NCBI GenBank assembly: GCA_023388965.1
Contig: JAEWFF010000043.1
Span: 37,501-101,500 of the forward strand
Length of the DNA stretch: 64,000 nucleotides
Origin: Pseudomonadota bacterium
Lineage (GTDB): Bacteria; Pseudomonadota; Alphaproteobacteria; Rhizobiales; Methylopilaceae
Direction of reading: 5' to 3'
The position numbers and the translations under genes were made by a program. How positions within the stretch are numbered: position 1 is the stretch's first letter; each line of letters starts with the position of its first letter. This document shows positions 42,656 to 51,881 of this stretch, piece after piece. Under the pieces are notes generated by a model. The model made no database searches. It had not been told where the DNA came from and saw only the letters and a program-made list of their open reading frames with translations.

Positions 42656-42925
42656 TCAGGCGTTGACGGAATTCAGGTAGAAGGCGGCTGTGCCGTTCAG
42701 CGCATCGACCCGCGTGAAGATCACGCGCAGGCGCTGGCCGTTTTCGAGCTGAAGTTCGGCGACATGCAGATCGTCGAAGCCAGGGAGGGCGGCCATGTCC
42801 GCACTTACGGTGCCGGATATGCGCAGCCCGTAGGTGCGGCCCACTTCAAGATCGTAGCCGACGGGATGTTCGCGGCCGTCGCGGATGAGGCGGCCGGAGC
42901 CCGTGTGCGAGGTCAGGTCCCACAT
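42656..42925 (-). CDS. small hypothetical protein, 89 residues
   Basis: Not recognised. The sequence alternates hydrophobic and polar residues (YDLEVGRTYGLRISG, HVAELQLENGQRLRVIFTRV), suggesting a small beta protein. GGAGACTGCG lies just before the ATG. It converges on ctrA after the terminator. Too short and generic to assign. Confidence 0.55.
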   Translation of the reverse strand: MWDLTSHTGSGRLIRDGREHPVGYDLEVGRTYGLRISGTVSADMAALPGFDDLHVAELQLENGQRLRVIFTRVDALNGTAAFYLNSVNA

Positions 42926-42988
42926 CGCAGTCTCCTTCGCCCGGCCTCTAGCCCGCGTTCGGGGGAATGTCGAGGGACAACCCCTCCG

Positions 42989-43107
42989 CCCTCATCCTGA
43001 GCCGCGCACGCAGTGCGCGTGTCGAAGGATGGCGGCAAGGCCGGTGTTTGCCTCCATCCTTCGACACGGCTCGTCGCTTCGCTCCGAGTCCGGCTCAGGA
43101 TGAGGGG
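42989..43107. repeat. inverted pair of CATCCTGAG...TCGAAGGATG repeats
   Basis: One unit (42989-43034) reads CCCTCATCCTGAGCC through GTGTCGAAGGATGG; the other (43053-43107) is its inverse, CCATCCTTCGACACGGC through CGGCTCAGGATGAGGG. Facing each other they can form a long cruciform. Same family as 41281-41416. Confidence 0.75.
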
Positions 43108-43184
43108 GAAAGCTGGCGGTCAGGATGAGGAGCGATGTTCGAGGCGGCTCCCCTCACCCCGCTCGATCCTTCGGATCGAGTCGG

Positions 43185-43208
43185 CCCTCTCCCGCAGGCG
43201 GGAGAGGG
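43185..43208. terminator. CCCTCTCCC hairpin after the cytochrome gene
   Basis: Nine-base arms CCCTCTCCC/GGGAGAGGG around GCAGGC lie immediately downstream of the minus-strand cytochrome gene. A short version of the same stem occurs at 39335-39354 after cheR. Either a terminator without T-run or a dispersed repeat. Confidence 0.5.
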
Positions 43209-43212
43209 GAGT

Positions 43213-43575
43213 TCACCCCTCCAGGCTCTTCAGGAAGGCGATGAAATCGAAGATCTCGTTCGCCTCGAGCTGGAATTGCGGCATGGTCGGATGGCCGGTC
43301 ATGATGCCTTCAGCCAAGGCCTCTTCCAGCGTCTCGACGGGATAATTGTTGTGCAGGTCGCGCAGGGGCGGGGCGATGGCGAGCGGGCTTTCGCCGATCT
43401 TTTCCGTCGCGTGGCACTGGCCGCAATGGACGCGCGCGAACTGGCGGCCGCGCATGACGGCCGGGTCTTCCTGCGCGGCGGCGAGCGGCGCGCCGAACGC
43501 GGCGAGGCCGAGCGCGGCAAGGGCAAGAAATCGGATCACGGCGCATCCCCGAATCGAACGCGCACAGGGTCGCAA
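43213..43575 (-). CDS. class I cytochrome c-like protein
   Basis: Up to 120 residues. An export signal (FLALAALGLAAFGAPLAAAQ) precedes one heme motif, CGQCH, and an axial-Met candidate in GHPTMPQFQLEANEIFDFIAFLKSL, as in small periplasmic c-type cytochromes. GTG 43539 (start VIRFLAL), preceded by GGGGA, is a likely better start than the first ATG. Electron-transfer partner unknown. Confidence 0.82.
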   Translation of the reverse strand: MRPCARSIRGCAVIRFLALAALGLAAFGAPLAAAQEDPAVMRGRQFARVHCGQCHATEKIGESPLAIAPPLRDLHNNYPVETLEEALAEGIMTGHPTMPQFQLEANEIFDFIAFLKSLEG

Positions 43576-43616
43576 ACGCGCCGGCGCGCGCCAATAAGGG
43601 ATGTTACGCGCGGATG

Positions 43617-43832
43617 TCAGACGCCCTCGGGCGCCTTCTCCGTGCGATAGGGGCGCCGCGCAAACACAGCCGGATGCCGGTCGCGCGCCTGCGAGATGCG
43701 GCGGTCGGCGTCGGCGAATTTGCGGAAGCTTTTTTCGAGCGACAGGTAGAGCTCGCGCTCGTCATCGGTCTGGGCCGCAGCCGCAAGAACGGCATATTCG
43801 GCAGCCTTGATCGCATAAGACGATCGAAACAT
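43617..43832 (-). CDS. small hypothetical helical protein, about 71 residues
   Basis: Not recognised. Starts MFRSSYAIKAAEYAVLAAA and is Ala/Glu/Arg-rich with predicted helix through most of its length (ERELYLSLEKSFRKFADADRR). The in-frame Met at 43865 is an alternative. No ribosome site stands out, so it is a moderate call. Confidence 0.5.
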   Translation of the reverse strand: MFRSSYAIKAAEYAVLAAAAQTDDERELYLSLEKSFRKFADADRRISQARDRHPAVFARRPYRTEKAPEGV

Positions 43833-43936
43833 GACACATACCCAACAATTACCAGCACCCCGCATGTATCATGCGGCCGCCGGTCACGATTCGGAATTGT
43901 GCCGCCGATTTTGCCCCCCGCTTTCTCCGTACGACT

Positions 43937-44026
43937 TTAGAAGATGACGAGATAGGCGATGATCTCGATGGTGAGCGCCACGACGAGCGCCCATGCGAAC
44001 AACGCAATGGTGCCGGTATCGACCAT
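43937..44026 (-). CDS. 29-residue single-pass membrane peptide
   Basis: A very short gene with sequence start MVDTGTIALFAWALVV and end IAYLVIF. Nearly all of it is one hydrophobic helix with a central Glu. GGGGGAACG stands eight bases before the ATG, a strong ribosome site. No overlapping longer frame explains it. The build resembles small accessory subunits of membrane complexes, but no family was recognised. Confidence 0.55.
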   Translation of the reverse strand: MVDTGTIALFAWALVVALTIEIIAYLVIF

Positions 44027-44178
44027 TTTCGCGTTCCCCCGATTGCCCCGTCCCCACGAGCCGGGCGGGAAAATAACGGGTGGAGCGGGCAAAGCGAGCC
44101 CCGATCCCATTCAAAGTTTATGGATGTTTGCACCGATCGTGGAGCGACCTGCGACCGGATGTGCCGTGCAGCCGGAAT

Positions 44179-46299
44179 TCAGACTGCGGCGACGGTTTTT
44201 AGCCGCGCGCGCGGGTGAATCTCGGCCTGGGACAGAACGGGAGTCTGGCTGCGGAAGCGGTCCACGATCGAGCGCACGAAAGGCCGCACGCCGGCCGAAG
44301 TGAGCAGGACCGGCACCTCGCCCTGGCGCGCCGCTTCCTCAAAACGGTCGCGCACGAGGCCGATGAAATCGTGCAGCTTGGAGGGCGCCATTGCGAGCTG
44401 GCGGTCGTCGCCTTGGCCGACGATGCTTTCCTGGAACGCCTGTTCCCATTGCGGGGAAAGGACGACGAGCGGCAGCACGCCCTCGGGCGAGGTGTATTGC
44501 GCGCAGAGCTGGCGCGCGAGACGGGCGCGGACATGCTCGGCGATGCTGGCCGGATTGCGCGTCCAGGCGACGGCTTCGGCTACGCCTTCGAGAATGGTGC
44601 CGAGATCGCGTATGGACACGCGCTCGCCGAGCAAAAATTGCAGGACGCGCTGCACGCCGGTCATGGAAATCTGGCCGGGGATGAGATCTTCCACCAGCTT
44701 GGCCTGTTCCTTCGGCAGATCGTTCAGAAGCTTGGCCACCTCGCCGTAGGACAGAAGGTCCGGCATATTGCCCTTAAGGATTTCGGTGAGATGTGTCGAC
44801 AGCACGGTCGAGGCATCGACCACGGTGTAGCCGCGCACGCTGGCGTCCTCGCGCAGCGCGCCGTCCACCCAGGTGGCGGGCAGGCCGAAGGTCGGCTCGG
44901 TCGTGTGGTTGCCGGGCATGGTGATCTGCGCGCCGGACGGGTCCATGACCATGAACTGGCCGGGGAAGACCTGGCCGGCGCCGGCCTGCGTTTCCTTGAC
45001 CTTGATGACGTAATTGTTGGCGCCGAGATGCACGTTGTCGAGCAGGCGCACGGACGGCATGACGAAGCCCATATCGGCGGCGAACTGGCGGCGCAGCGCC
45101 TTGATCTGCTCGGTCAGGCGGTCCTCCCCGTCCGGGCCGTCGACCAGCGGCAGAAGGCCGTAGCCGAGCTCGATCTTCAGATCGTCAATACGCAAGGATT
45201 CGGAGATCGGCTCCTCGGCCGGCGGCGCTGCGGCCGCCTGCGCCTCCACCAGCGCGGCCCGCGCGGCTTCGGCGAGATTGGCGCGGTTGGTGCGGTCGAC
45301 CTTGAAGGCGAGATAGCCGGCGCCGCCCGCAAGGACAAGGAAGGGCAGCATCGGAATGCCGGGCAGAAGGGCGATGAAGCCGGTGACGGCGGCCGACATT
45401 CCGAGCGCCTTCGGATAGCCGGAGAGCTGCGTCATCAGCGCCTTGTCGGCGGAGCCCGACACGCCGGCCTTGGAGACGAGCAGGCCCGCCGCCGTCGAGA
45501 CGATCAGCGCCGGGATCTGCGTGACGAGGCCGTCGCCGACGGTCAGCAGCGTATAGGTCGCGCCCGCATCGCCCATCGACATGTCGTGCTGGGCGACGCC
45601 GATGACGATGCCCGCCACGATGTTGATGACGGTGATGAGAAGGCCGGCCACCGCATCGCCGCGCACGAATTTCGAGGCGCCGTCCATCGCACCGAAGAAC
45701 GAGCTTTCGTCCTCGAGGTCCTTGCGGCGGCGGCGCGCTTCCGCCTCGTCGATGAGGCCGGCGGAAAGGTCCGCGTCCACGGCCATCTGCTTGCCGGGCA
45801 TGGCATCGAGCGTGAAGCGCGCGGCGACTTCCGCGATGCGGCCCGAGCCTTTCGTAATGACGACGAAGTTCACGATGACGAGGATCGTGAACACGATGAT
45901 GCCGATGACGAAATTGCCGCCCATGACGAAATTGCCGAACGCCTCGATGACGTGGCCGGCGGCGGCGGTGCCGTTCTGGCCCTCCGCGAGGATCAGGCGC
46001 GTCGAGGCAAGATTGAGTGCAAGGCGCATCATGGTCGCGACGAGAAGCACGGTCGGGAAGGCGGAGAATTCGAGCGGCTTCTGGATGAACAGGGCCGTCA
46101 TCAGGATGAGGACGGAGAAGATGATCGAGAACGCCAGGAACATGTCGAGCATGACCGGCGGCAGCGGCATGATGAGCACGACGAGGATCGTCAGTACGCC
46201 GATTGCGAGGCCGAGATCGCTCTTTCTCAGGAAGCTGATGACGTCGCCGGCGATCTGGCGCGGGTCGTTGCTGCCCGGCGCGGCGCTGATGTCGGCCAT
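44179..46299 (-). CDS. flhA: flagellar biosynthesis protein FlhA
   Basis: A 706-residue export-gate protein; ATG 46299 (MADISAAPG) follows AGGAGACAG. Eight membrane helices occupy roughly residues 30-335, with the FHIPEP-family segment MDGASKFVRGDAVAGLLI and MRLALNLASTRLIL. A large cytoplasmic domain binds export substrates. A CtrA/FlbD-type regulatory module lies upstream at 46472-46513. The gene is separated from fliI-fliJ by ctrA and small genes. Confidence 0.96.
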   Translation of the reverse strand: MADISAAPGSNDPRQIAGDVISFLRKSDLGLAIGVLTILVVLIMPLPPVMLDMFLAFSIIFSVLILMTALFIQKPLEFSAFPTVLLVATMMRLALNLASTRLILAEGQNGTAAAGHVIEAFGNFVMGGNFVIGIIVFTILVIVNFVVITKGSGRIAEVAARFTLDAMPGKQMAVDADLSAGLIDEAEARRRRKDLEDESSFFGAMDGASKFVRGDAVAGLLITVINIVAGIVIGVAQHDMSMGDAGATYTLLTVGDGLVTQIPALIVSTAAGLLVSKAGVSGSADKALMTQLSGYPKALGMSAAVTGFIALLPGIPMLPFLVLAGGAGYLAFKVDRTNRANLAEAARAALVEAQAAAAPPAEEPISESLRIDDLKIELGYGLLPLVDGPDGEDRLTEQIKALRRQFAADMGFVMPSVRLLDNVHLGANNYVIKVKETQAGAGQVFPGQFMVMDPSGAQITMPGNHTTEPTFGLPATWVDGALREDASVRGYTVVDASTVLSTHLTEILKGNMPDLLSYGEVAKLLNDLPKEQAKLVEDLIPGQISMTGVQRVLQFLLGERVSIRDLGTILEGVAEAVAWTRNPASIAEHVRARLARQLCAQYTSPEGVLPLVVLSPQWEQAFQESIVGQGDDRQLAMAPSKLHDFIGLVRDRFEEAARQGEVPVLLTSAGVRPFVRSIVDRFRSQTPVLSQAEIHPRARLKTVAAV

Positions 46300-46471
46300 T
46301 CTGTCTCCTGAACCCTTGCGGCGGAACGTCGATCCATGGACCGGAATCGGCGTCGGCGCGACTGCACGAACATCCATCTGGCGCCTCCGCGCCGGCCCCG
46401 GTGGAGGGAAGGGGAGCCGGCAAAAGCACGCGACGAACGCAAAGCACGCGCCGGGCGCACAGCCCGGCTTT

Positions 46472-46513
46472 ACCCGGCAGAATTTGCCGGGTGCATGGTT
46501 AACGGGGGGTTAA
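46472..46513. promoter_or_regulatory. flhA control module: ACCCGGCA-N5-TGCCGGGT plus exact CtrA box
   Basis: A perfect inverted repeat with 8-base arms (46472-46492) is followed seven bases later by TTAA-N7-TTAA (46499-46513), the full CtrA consensus. It lies 170-215 bases upstream of flhA. The same repeat, also followed by GCATGGTTAAC, precedes fliF. In Caulobacter CtrA activates and FlbD represses early flagellar operons through adjacent sites; the same logic is inferred here. Confidence 0.65.
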
Positions 46514-46526
46514 ACGGGCGGGTTCG

Positions 46527-46997
46527 TCAGAGCGGCTGTGTGCCGCGAAATTGCATGAAATCGCGCTGCCGTCCGTCCTTGCCGATCAGAATGACGGTGT
46601 AGTTTTCAGATGCTGCGCCGGAAACTTCCATTCCGGGCGAATTCACGGGCATACCCGGTACGGCGAGACCAAGAGCCGACGGCCGTTCGGACAGAAGCCT
46701 GACCAGCGCCTGTGCCGGCACATGGCCTTCGATGACATAGTCTTCGACGAGCGCCGTGTGGCACGACCATAGCGTTTCGGGCAGGGCATGACGTGTCTTG
46801 ATCGCGCTGACCTCGGCCGTCTCGGTAATCTGTGTGCGAAAGCCGGCACGCGCGAGATGATCGACCCAGGCATCGCAGCAGCCGCAGGATGGATCCTTGA
46901 AGACCTGCACCAGTGGCGCCGCGGTGCTGTGGGCGGGGAGAACGGACAGGACAAGGCCGGCGGAAAGAAGTCCAAGAGAAGTGCGGCGGGTGATCAT
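46527..46997 (-). CDS. DUF411 protein, probable periplasmic metal-binding protein
   Basis: A 156-residue protein with signal (cleavage near STAAP) and a twin-Arg MITRRTSLG start. The core FKDPSCGCCDAWVDHL with CxCC, followed by SCHTALVEDYVIEGHVPAQ, is the DUF411 hallmark; members are often linked to copper resistance. AGGAGACACG precedes the ATG. Its presence near a nos operon may be coincidental, since 20 kb separates them. Confidence 0.85.
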   Translation of the reverse strand: MITRRTSLGLLSAGLVLSVLPAHSTAAPLVQVFKDPSCGCCDAWVDHLARAGFRTQITETAEVSAIKTRHALPETLWSCHTALVEDYVIEGHVPAQALVRLLSERPSALGLAVPGMPVNSPGMEVSGAASENYTVILIGKDGRQRDFMQFRGTQPL

Positions 46998-47116
46998 CGT
47001 CGTGTCTCCTTGCCGGGCATGACCGGCACATAGCGGATGTGCACCTTCCCGCCGGGGCAACGTCAAGGCCCGGACCGGCAAAGAAGCCATGATCCGGTCG
47101 GGGAGTGCCCGTACCG

Positions 47117-48358
47117 TCACGCCTTCGCGAAGCTGGCTTCCTCCGCCGGCGCGGGCGGCGGCTCGCCATGGATCACGCGCTCGAAGGTGCGCAGGCGCTT
47201 GTAGACCGACAGCAGCTCGACGATCGTCGTCCAGGAATTGACGAGATACTGGAACGACGAGCGCACCTGTTCGAAGGCGTTCAGAACCTGCTGCATGAGG
47301 CCGAGCGTGATCTTCCCGGCGACGATGGAGGGCGCGAGGATGATGTAGGGGAAGATGTTGTCGGTCTGCAGGTAGAAGATGCGGGCGACGTTGAAATAGG
47401 TGTAGTGGAAGTACAGACGGAAGTAGTTGCGCCTGACATCGTTGAACAGATCGAGGACGGCGGGCGGCTGGGCGCGATCCGCGTGATCCTCGCCATAGAC
47501 GAGTTCCTTGCGGTAGGCGGCCTCGACGCGCTGGTTCTTGAATTCGAGGCCGGGCAGCTTGATGCCGACAAGTGCGAGAAAGCCGGTGCCGAACGCCGCC
47601 CACAGGATGGCCGCCCAGACGAGCGCGTGCGGCACCTCGCCGAAGACCGGCATTTCGGTGATCGTGTAGGAATATTGCAGAAGGATCGGCAGGAAGGCGA
47701 TCAATGTCATGACGGAACTGACGAGATTGACGCCGAGACCTTCCATCGTGGTCGAAAAGCGCATCGTGTCTTCCTGCACGCGCTGCGAAGCGCCTTCGAC
47801 CGTGCGCAGCCGCGCCCAGTGCGACATGTAGTAATCGTTCATCGCGTTGCGCCAGCGGAAGATCCAGTGGCTCATGAAGAAACGCATGAACACGCCGACG
47901 CTGACGGCGACGAAGGCGATGCCGGCGAAGGTGATCATCTCGCCGTAGAATTCCGTGAGCGTGACCGGGCGAGTCTGGGCGAGGGCCGCCTGTACGAGAT
48001 CGTAGAACGGTCCGTACCACGCATTGACGGCGACGGAGACCTGAACCTGGAAATAGGTCAGGAACAGGATGAGCGCCGAACCGAGGATCGACCAGCGCGT
48101 CCAAGGATGGGGCGCGAGCGCCTGCCAGAACGCCGCGAACAGAACGGTCGCGAGCGCGAAGTAGAGGTAGAACCACAGGAACGCGCCGGACCAGAACACC
48201 GAAACGCGCCCCGCCTGCGCGGGATCGGCCGTGACGTCGAGACCGAACATCCCTCCCCATTCCGACGCGCCCCCATACCACAGGCCGACGCAGATCGCGG
48301 TCCAGACGGCGACGGACCAGAAGAACATTTTCGGGCGGGGGAAGAAGGAAACGAACAC
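47117..48358 (-). CDS. SbmA/BacA-family peptide transporter
   Basis: A 413-residue inner-membrane protein with about seven hydrophobic segments and family segments SHWIFRWRNAMNDYY, GASQRVQEDTMRFS and EFKNQRVEAAYRKELVYGED. It has no ATPase domain, as expected for proton-driven SbmA/BacA rather than BclA. In rhizobia and Brucella BacA imports peptides and affects very-long-chain fatty acid content of lipid A. Followed 119 bases later by the DUF411 gene. Confidence 0.9.
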   Translation of the reverse strand: MFVSFFPRPKMFFWSVAVWTAICVGLWYGGASEWGGMFGLDVTADPAQAGRVSVFWSGAFLWFYLYFALATVLFAAFWQALAPHPWTRWSILGSALILFLTYFQVQVSVAVNAWYGPFYDLVQAALAQTRPVTLTEFYGEMITFAGIAFVAVSVGVFMRFFMSHWIFRWRNAMNDYYMSHWARLRTVEGASQRVQEDTMRFSTTMEGLGVNLVSSVMTLIAFLPILLQYSYTITEMPVFGEVPHALVWAAILWAAFGTGFLALVGIKLPGLEFKNQRVEAAYRKELVYGEDHADRAQPPAVLDLFNDVRRNYFRLYFHYTYFNVARIFYLQTDNIFPYIILAPSIVAGKITLGLMQQVLNAFEQVRSSFQYLVNSWTTIVELLSVYKRLRTFERVIHGEPPPAPAEEASFAKA

Positions 48359-48543
48359 GGGGCGGGCCTCCGGGGGCGAAGTCGCTCCCTATGCCATGAC
48401 GCCGGCCCGCGCCGCACGTTAAGTTTTCGCAAAGTGTATCCGGAGCCCTCCGGCGAGTCTGAGATCGGTGTAATCTGGCGTTAATTTCAACGGCTTAGGA
48501 GAGCAATCCGTAAACCCTGCCATTCACGGATTGGAGTAATGCC

Positions 48544-50079
48544 GTGGATCTCGTCCGGTACGATCGCAGAAGCACGCGGCTCCGGCTGGGGCTCGCGGCC
48601 TGTCTGATCGTCGCGTCCGCCCTCTGGTATCTGACCGACTATCACCCCGAACTTTTTCCCGTCGAGAACGCGGCCTGGATCGGCCGTTGCATGACTTTGG
48701 TCGCCATCGCCGTGCTCGGCATCTACGCCAATGCGCTGATCGGCGAACTGCGCCATCACGCGCTCGAAACATCGCAGCAGGGTGAGGGCGCGCGCGAACT
48801 TGCGCGGCGCGATCATTTGACCGGTCTGCTCAACCGCATGACCTTTCTCGACCGGCTTGCCGGCGCGCTGCGTGAGGCGCGGAAAGGGGCGCCGGTCGCG
48901 CTGTTTGTGCTCGATCTCGACCGCTTCAAGACGATGAACGACGTGTTCGGCCACGCCTATGGCGATGCCGTGCTGCGCCGCGTCGGCGAGGTCCTGAGCC
49001 GTGAGGCGGGTGCGGAAAAGTCCGGGCGGCTCGGCGGCGACGAATTCGCCTTCATCCTGAGCGGCCCCATTTCCGCAAGTACGTGCCAGAAGGCGGGCAT
49101 GCGCGTCATCGAGGCGCTTGCCGAGCCGGTGCCGATCCATGGCCGCATGACCCAGATCCAGGCCTCGATCGGCGTTGCCTGGAGTCCCGAGCACGATTCC
49201 GACAGGATCGATCTGATGGGATGCGCCGATCTGGCGCTCTATCAGGCCAAGGAACTCGGCCGGGGCCGTGTCGCCTGTTTCGACCGCGATGCGATGAAGG
49301 AAGAGCGCTACCGCCGCTCCATCGAACGCGAATTGCGCGGCGCCATCCTGACCAACGAACTCGAAATCCATTACCAGCCGATCCTCGACGTCGCCGAAAC
49401 CAGAGTGCGCGCGCTGGAAGCCCTGGTGCGGTGGCGCCACCGGGTGCGCGGCGTGATCTCGCCCGCCGAATTCGTGCCCGTGGCGGAAAGATCGGCACTC
49501 ATCGATGCGCTCGGCAATTGGGTGTTCGCGCGCGTGTGCGAGGATGCCGTGCGCTGGCCCGATCTTCAGGTCGGCGTGAACGTGTCGCCGGCGCAATTGC
49601 AGCGCCCGGAATTCATCGACATGGTGCGCCGGACGATTGCACGTACGGGCTGTTTGCCGTCGAACATCGCCATCGAGATCACCGAGGGCCTGCTGATGGA
49701 CGGCAGCGCCGGGCAGATCGCCAATCTCACCGCCCTGAAGGAAATGGGCATCAGCATCTGGCTCGACGATTTCGGCACCGGCCATTCCGGGCTGACCTAT
49801 CTGCGCGATTTCCCTATCGACGTCATCAAGATCGATAAGAGCTTCGTGCAGGACATGCGCTCGTCGCACGCCAACCGCGTTTTCGTATCGACCATCGCGC
49901 AGATGGGTCACGGTCTCGCCCGCCTCGTCGTTGCCGAAGGCGTGGAGACGGACGACGATTTCGCACTCGTGCAGGCGGCCGGCTGCTCGCATGCGCAGGG
50001 CTTTCATTTCGCACGGCCAATGCCTGCCGCGAAGGTCGATGAATTTCTCGATGCCGGACGCGTGGTCCGGGCGGCCTGA
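48544..50079 (+). CDS. GGDEF-EAL protein (diguanylate cyclase/c-di-GMP phosphodiesterase)
   Basis: A 511-residue protein starting at GTG. Two N-terminal membrane helices (about 16-33 and 55-72) form a small sensor region. The GGDEF domain (about 90-245) has an intact RLGGDEFAF active site but no RxxD inhibitory site at the usual position. The EAL domain (about 255-505) has EALVRW, the NVSP metal region, EITEG and DDFGTGHS, so it looks active as a phosphodiesterase. Near flagellar genes it may set the motile/sessile balance. Confidence 0.92.
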   Translation: MDLVRYDRRSTRLRLGLAACLIVASALWYLTDYHPELFPVENAAWIGRCMTLVAIAVLGIYANALIGELRHHALETSQQGEGARELARRDHLTGLLNRMTFLDRLAGALREARKGAPVALFVLDLDRFKTMNDVFGHAYGDAVLRRVGEVLSREAGAEKSGRLGGDEFAFILSGPISASTCQKAGMRVIEALAEPVPIHGRMTQIQASIGVAWSPEHDSDRIDLMGCADLALYQAKELGRGRVACFDRDAMKEERYRRSIERELRGAILTNELEIHYQPILDVAETRVRALEALVRWRHRVRGVISPAEFVPVAERSALIDALGNWVFARVCEDAVRWPDLQVGVNVSPAQLQRPEFIDMVRRTIARTGCLPSNIAIEITEGLLMDGSAGQIANLTALKEMGISIWLDDFGTGHSGLTYLRDFPIDVIKIDKSFVQDMRSSHANRVFVSTIAQMGHGLARLVVAEGVETDDDFALVQAAGCSHAQGFHFARPMPAAKVDEFLDAGRVVRAA

Positions 50080-50103
50080 GATGTCGGCTCGGGGCAGACG
50101 AAA

Positions 50104-50129
50104 CGCCCGGACGGTGGACCGTCCGGGCG
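50104..50129. terminator. bidirectional hairpin between convergent genes
   Basis: A perfect 11-base-pair stem (CGCCCGGACGG and complement) with TGGA loop lies between the GGDEF-EAL gene and the acetamidase gene. On the minus strand it is followed by TTTCGT. Confidence 0.7.
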
Positions 50130-50137
50130 CGGGAGGA

Positions 50138-51586
50138 TCAGGCCATGCGGCCCGCGAAGATGTCTTTCCGGATGACGCCGTGGCAGCCCCAATTGCCGTC
50201 CACGACCTGGGTGACGCCGAAGTCCGCGCCGACCGACATCAGCGCGATGGCTTCGTCCTCGGTTAGGCCCTGCGTCGTCATCAGGAATTTGCGCATCTTG
50301 CGGAAGGCATCGCGCAGCGCGAGATCGACCGAGCTTTTGCCGAAGATGTCGCTCTGCGCGTTCGGGCCGAGCTCGGCGAGATAGTTCGCGAAGCTGTAGC
50401 CGTGGACCAGCCATTCGGTCTGCGTTTCCAGCATCGGATATTCGAGATCCTCGAGCGCCGTGCCCTCCAGGTCGTTCTTCTTGTGAAGAATGAGCTGGAA
50501 GGTGCCGGTGATCGAGCACTCGATGGCCGTGCCGCAGAGTTCGCTGTCGCCCTGCGAGGCATGGGGGTCGCCGACGGACATCAGCCCGCCCTCGACCGCG
50601 ACCGGGTAATACATGGTCGCGCCCTTGCCGATGCGCCAGTTGTCGATATTGCCGCCGGTGGCCATGGGCGGAATCGAGTTGACGTAATCGGCCTCGCTCG
50701 GCGCCAGCGCGATGACGCCGAAATGCGGCCGGATCGGCACGCGGATGCCTTTGAGAATGTCCGTATTCTTCTGGACCGTGGAGTGATCGACCGGCACGCC
50801 GGGATAATCGATCGTCTTGTGCACGATGCCGTCCGGATCGGTCTGCGGCGTCCAGCGGTAATTATAGACCGCCTTGGCGAAGGGGCTGCCGCCATTGGCG
50901 TCGACCTCGAACACCGTAATGACTTCGCGGTCCTTCGGTTCTTCGAGCTGGTCGTTGTAATGGAAACCCCACCATGCCGAAGCGGTGACGCCGAATGCCT
51001 TGCCCTTGTGGTCCGGATTGGCGGAGGGGCGGAACCTCGTGTCGAGGATGCGCACTTCAATCACATCGCCTGGTTCCGCGCCACGCACGAAGACCGGGCC
51101 CGTGCAGACATGCACGCCGAGGCCGCCTCCGCCGCCGATTTTGGTGTCGTTCTCGTCGCCCGCGCCGCGGCGTTTGACGTTTTTCTTCTCCTTGGTCCAG
51201 GTGAACACGCTTTCGGCGCCTTCATCGCCCTTCACCATCAGTTCGGCGTCGTCGTTGGAATGGTGCGTCAGCGCCTCGATGGTGATGATGTCGCCGCTGT
51301 CGATCTCGGCCTGCGGCTTCAGCTTTTTCGAGAAGTAGCCCCAATGCACCGTCTGGTCGTTGGCCGGCAGATAATGGAAGGCCGGCTGGCCGGGCAGACG
51401 CGCGGCCGACGCCTGCGCCAGCGCCGGCGAGACGAGCGAGATGCCGCCGCCCGCCAGCGCCGCCGCGCCGCCGGTGGCCACGAATGCGCTTTTGAGGAAG
51501 TTGCGGCGCTCCATGCCGAGCGCCTCCATCATCTTCGCGCGATGCTTTTCAAACTCCGGACAATTCCGGTCGTCGCCTGCACACAT
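50138..51586 (-). CDS. acetamidase/formamidase family protein with Tat signal
   Basis: A 482-residue enzyme. ATG 51586 follows AGGAGACACCAGG. The N-terminal region contains ERRNFLKSAFVATGG, a strong twin-arginine signal, so the enzyme is exported after folding. The FmdA/AmdA domain spans about residues 70-478, with VHWGYFSKKLKP, TGPVFVRGAEPGDVIEV and the active-site segment VGDPHASQGDSELCGTAIE. It would release ammonia from short amides. It is divergent from a regulator that carries a second copy of this domain. Exported amidases of this family are less common than cytoplasmic ones. Confidence 0.9.
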   Translation of the reverse strand: MCAGDDRNCPEFEKHRAKMMEALGMERRNFLKSAFVATGGAAALAGGGISLVSPALAQASAARLPGQPAFHYLPANDQTVHWGYFSKKLKPQAEIDSGDIITIEALTHHSNDDAELMVKGDEGAESVFTWTKEKKNVKRRGAGDENDTKIGGGGGLGVHVCTGPVFVRGAEPGDVIEVRILDTRFRPSANPDHKGKAFGVTASAWWGFHYNDQLEEPKDREVITVFEVDANGGSPFAKAVYNYRWTPQTDPDGIVHKTIDYPGVPVDHSTVQKNTDILKGIRVPIRPHFGVIALAPSEADYVNSIPPMATGGNIDNWRIGKGATMYYPVAVEGGLMSVGDPHASQGDSELCGTAIECSITGTFQLILHKKNDLEGTALEDLEYPMLETQTEWLVHGYSFANYLAELGPNAQSDIFGKSSVDLALRDAFRKMRKFLMTTQGLTEDEAIALMSVGADFGVTQVVDGNWGCHGVIRKDIFAGRMA

Positions 51587-51881
51587 CCTGGTGTCTCCTC
51601 TAGCGGCGCCTGGAACGGCGCTCAGGCGCAAAGATTGCGCCCGAGTTTCGGCCGCAAGAATGACCGTGCGCGCCCATTCTCTTGACGGCGGGCGATGCGG
51701 CGCGGCGGGACAAGTTTTTGTGCGCGTGGGGGCAAGAGCGGTCGCGCCTGCGTCAGGCATGATGATTCCAGCGCGCGGCAAGCAACGCCCCGCCATGATG
51801 CGTGCATCTTGCCGTAGCCGGAGGGGCGGCGCAGGATGGCGCGAGACTTGCCTTTCATGCCGCATGCCGCAGGAGGGTTGG

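Noticed and set aside
41262..42990. CRISPR-like array in the repeats around ctrA
   Set aside because: Units are few, irregularly spaced, in both orientations and palindromic, with no uniform spacers or cas genes.
44215..46311. Plus-strand open frame of about 700 codons opposite flhA
   Set aside because: Composition is typical of an antisense frame (His/Asp/Arg-rich), and flhA explains the region fully.
47000..48281. Long minus-strand frame extending upstream of the DUF411 gene through the sbmA region
   Set aside because: Only the last 156 codons (DUF411) make sense; the rest is an out-of-frame reading of the SbmA/BacA gene on the same strand.
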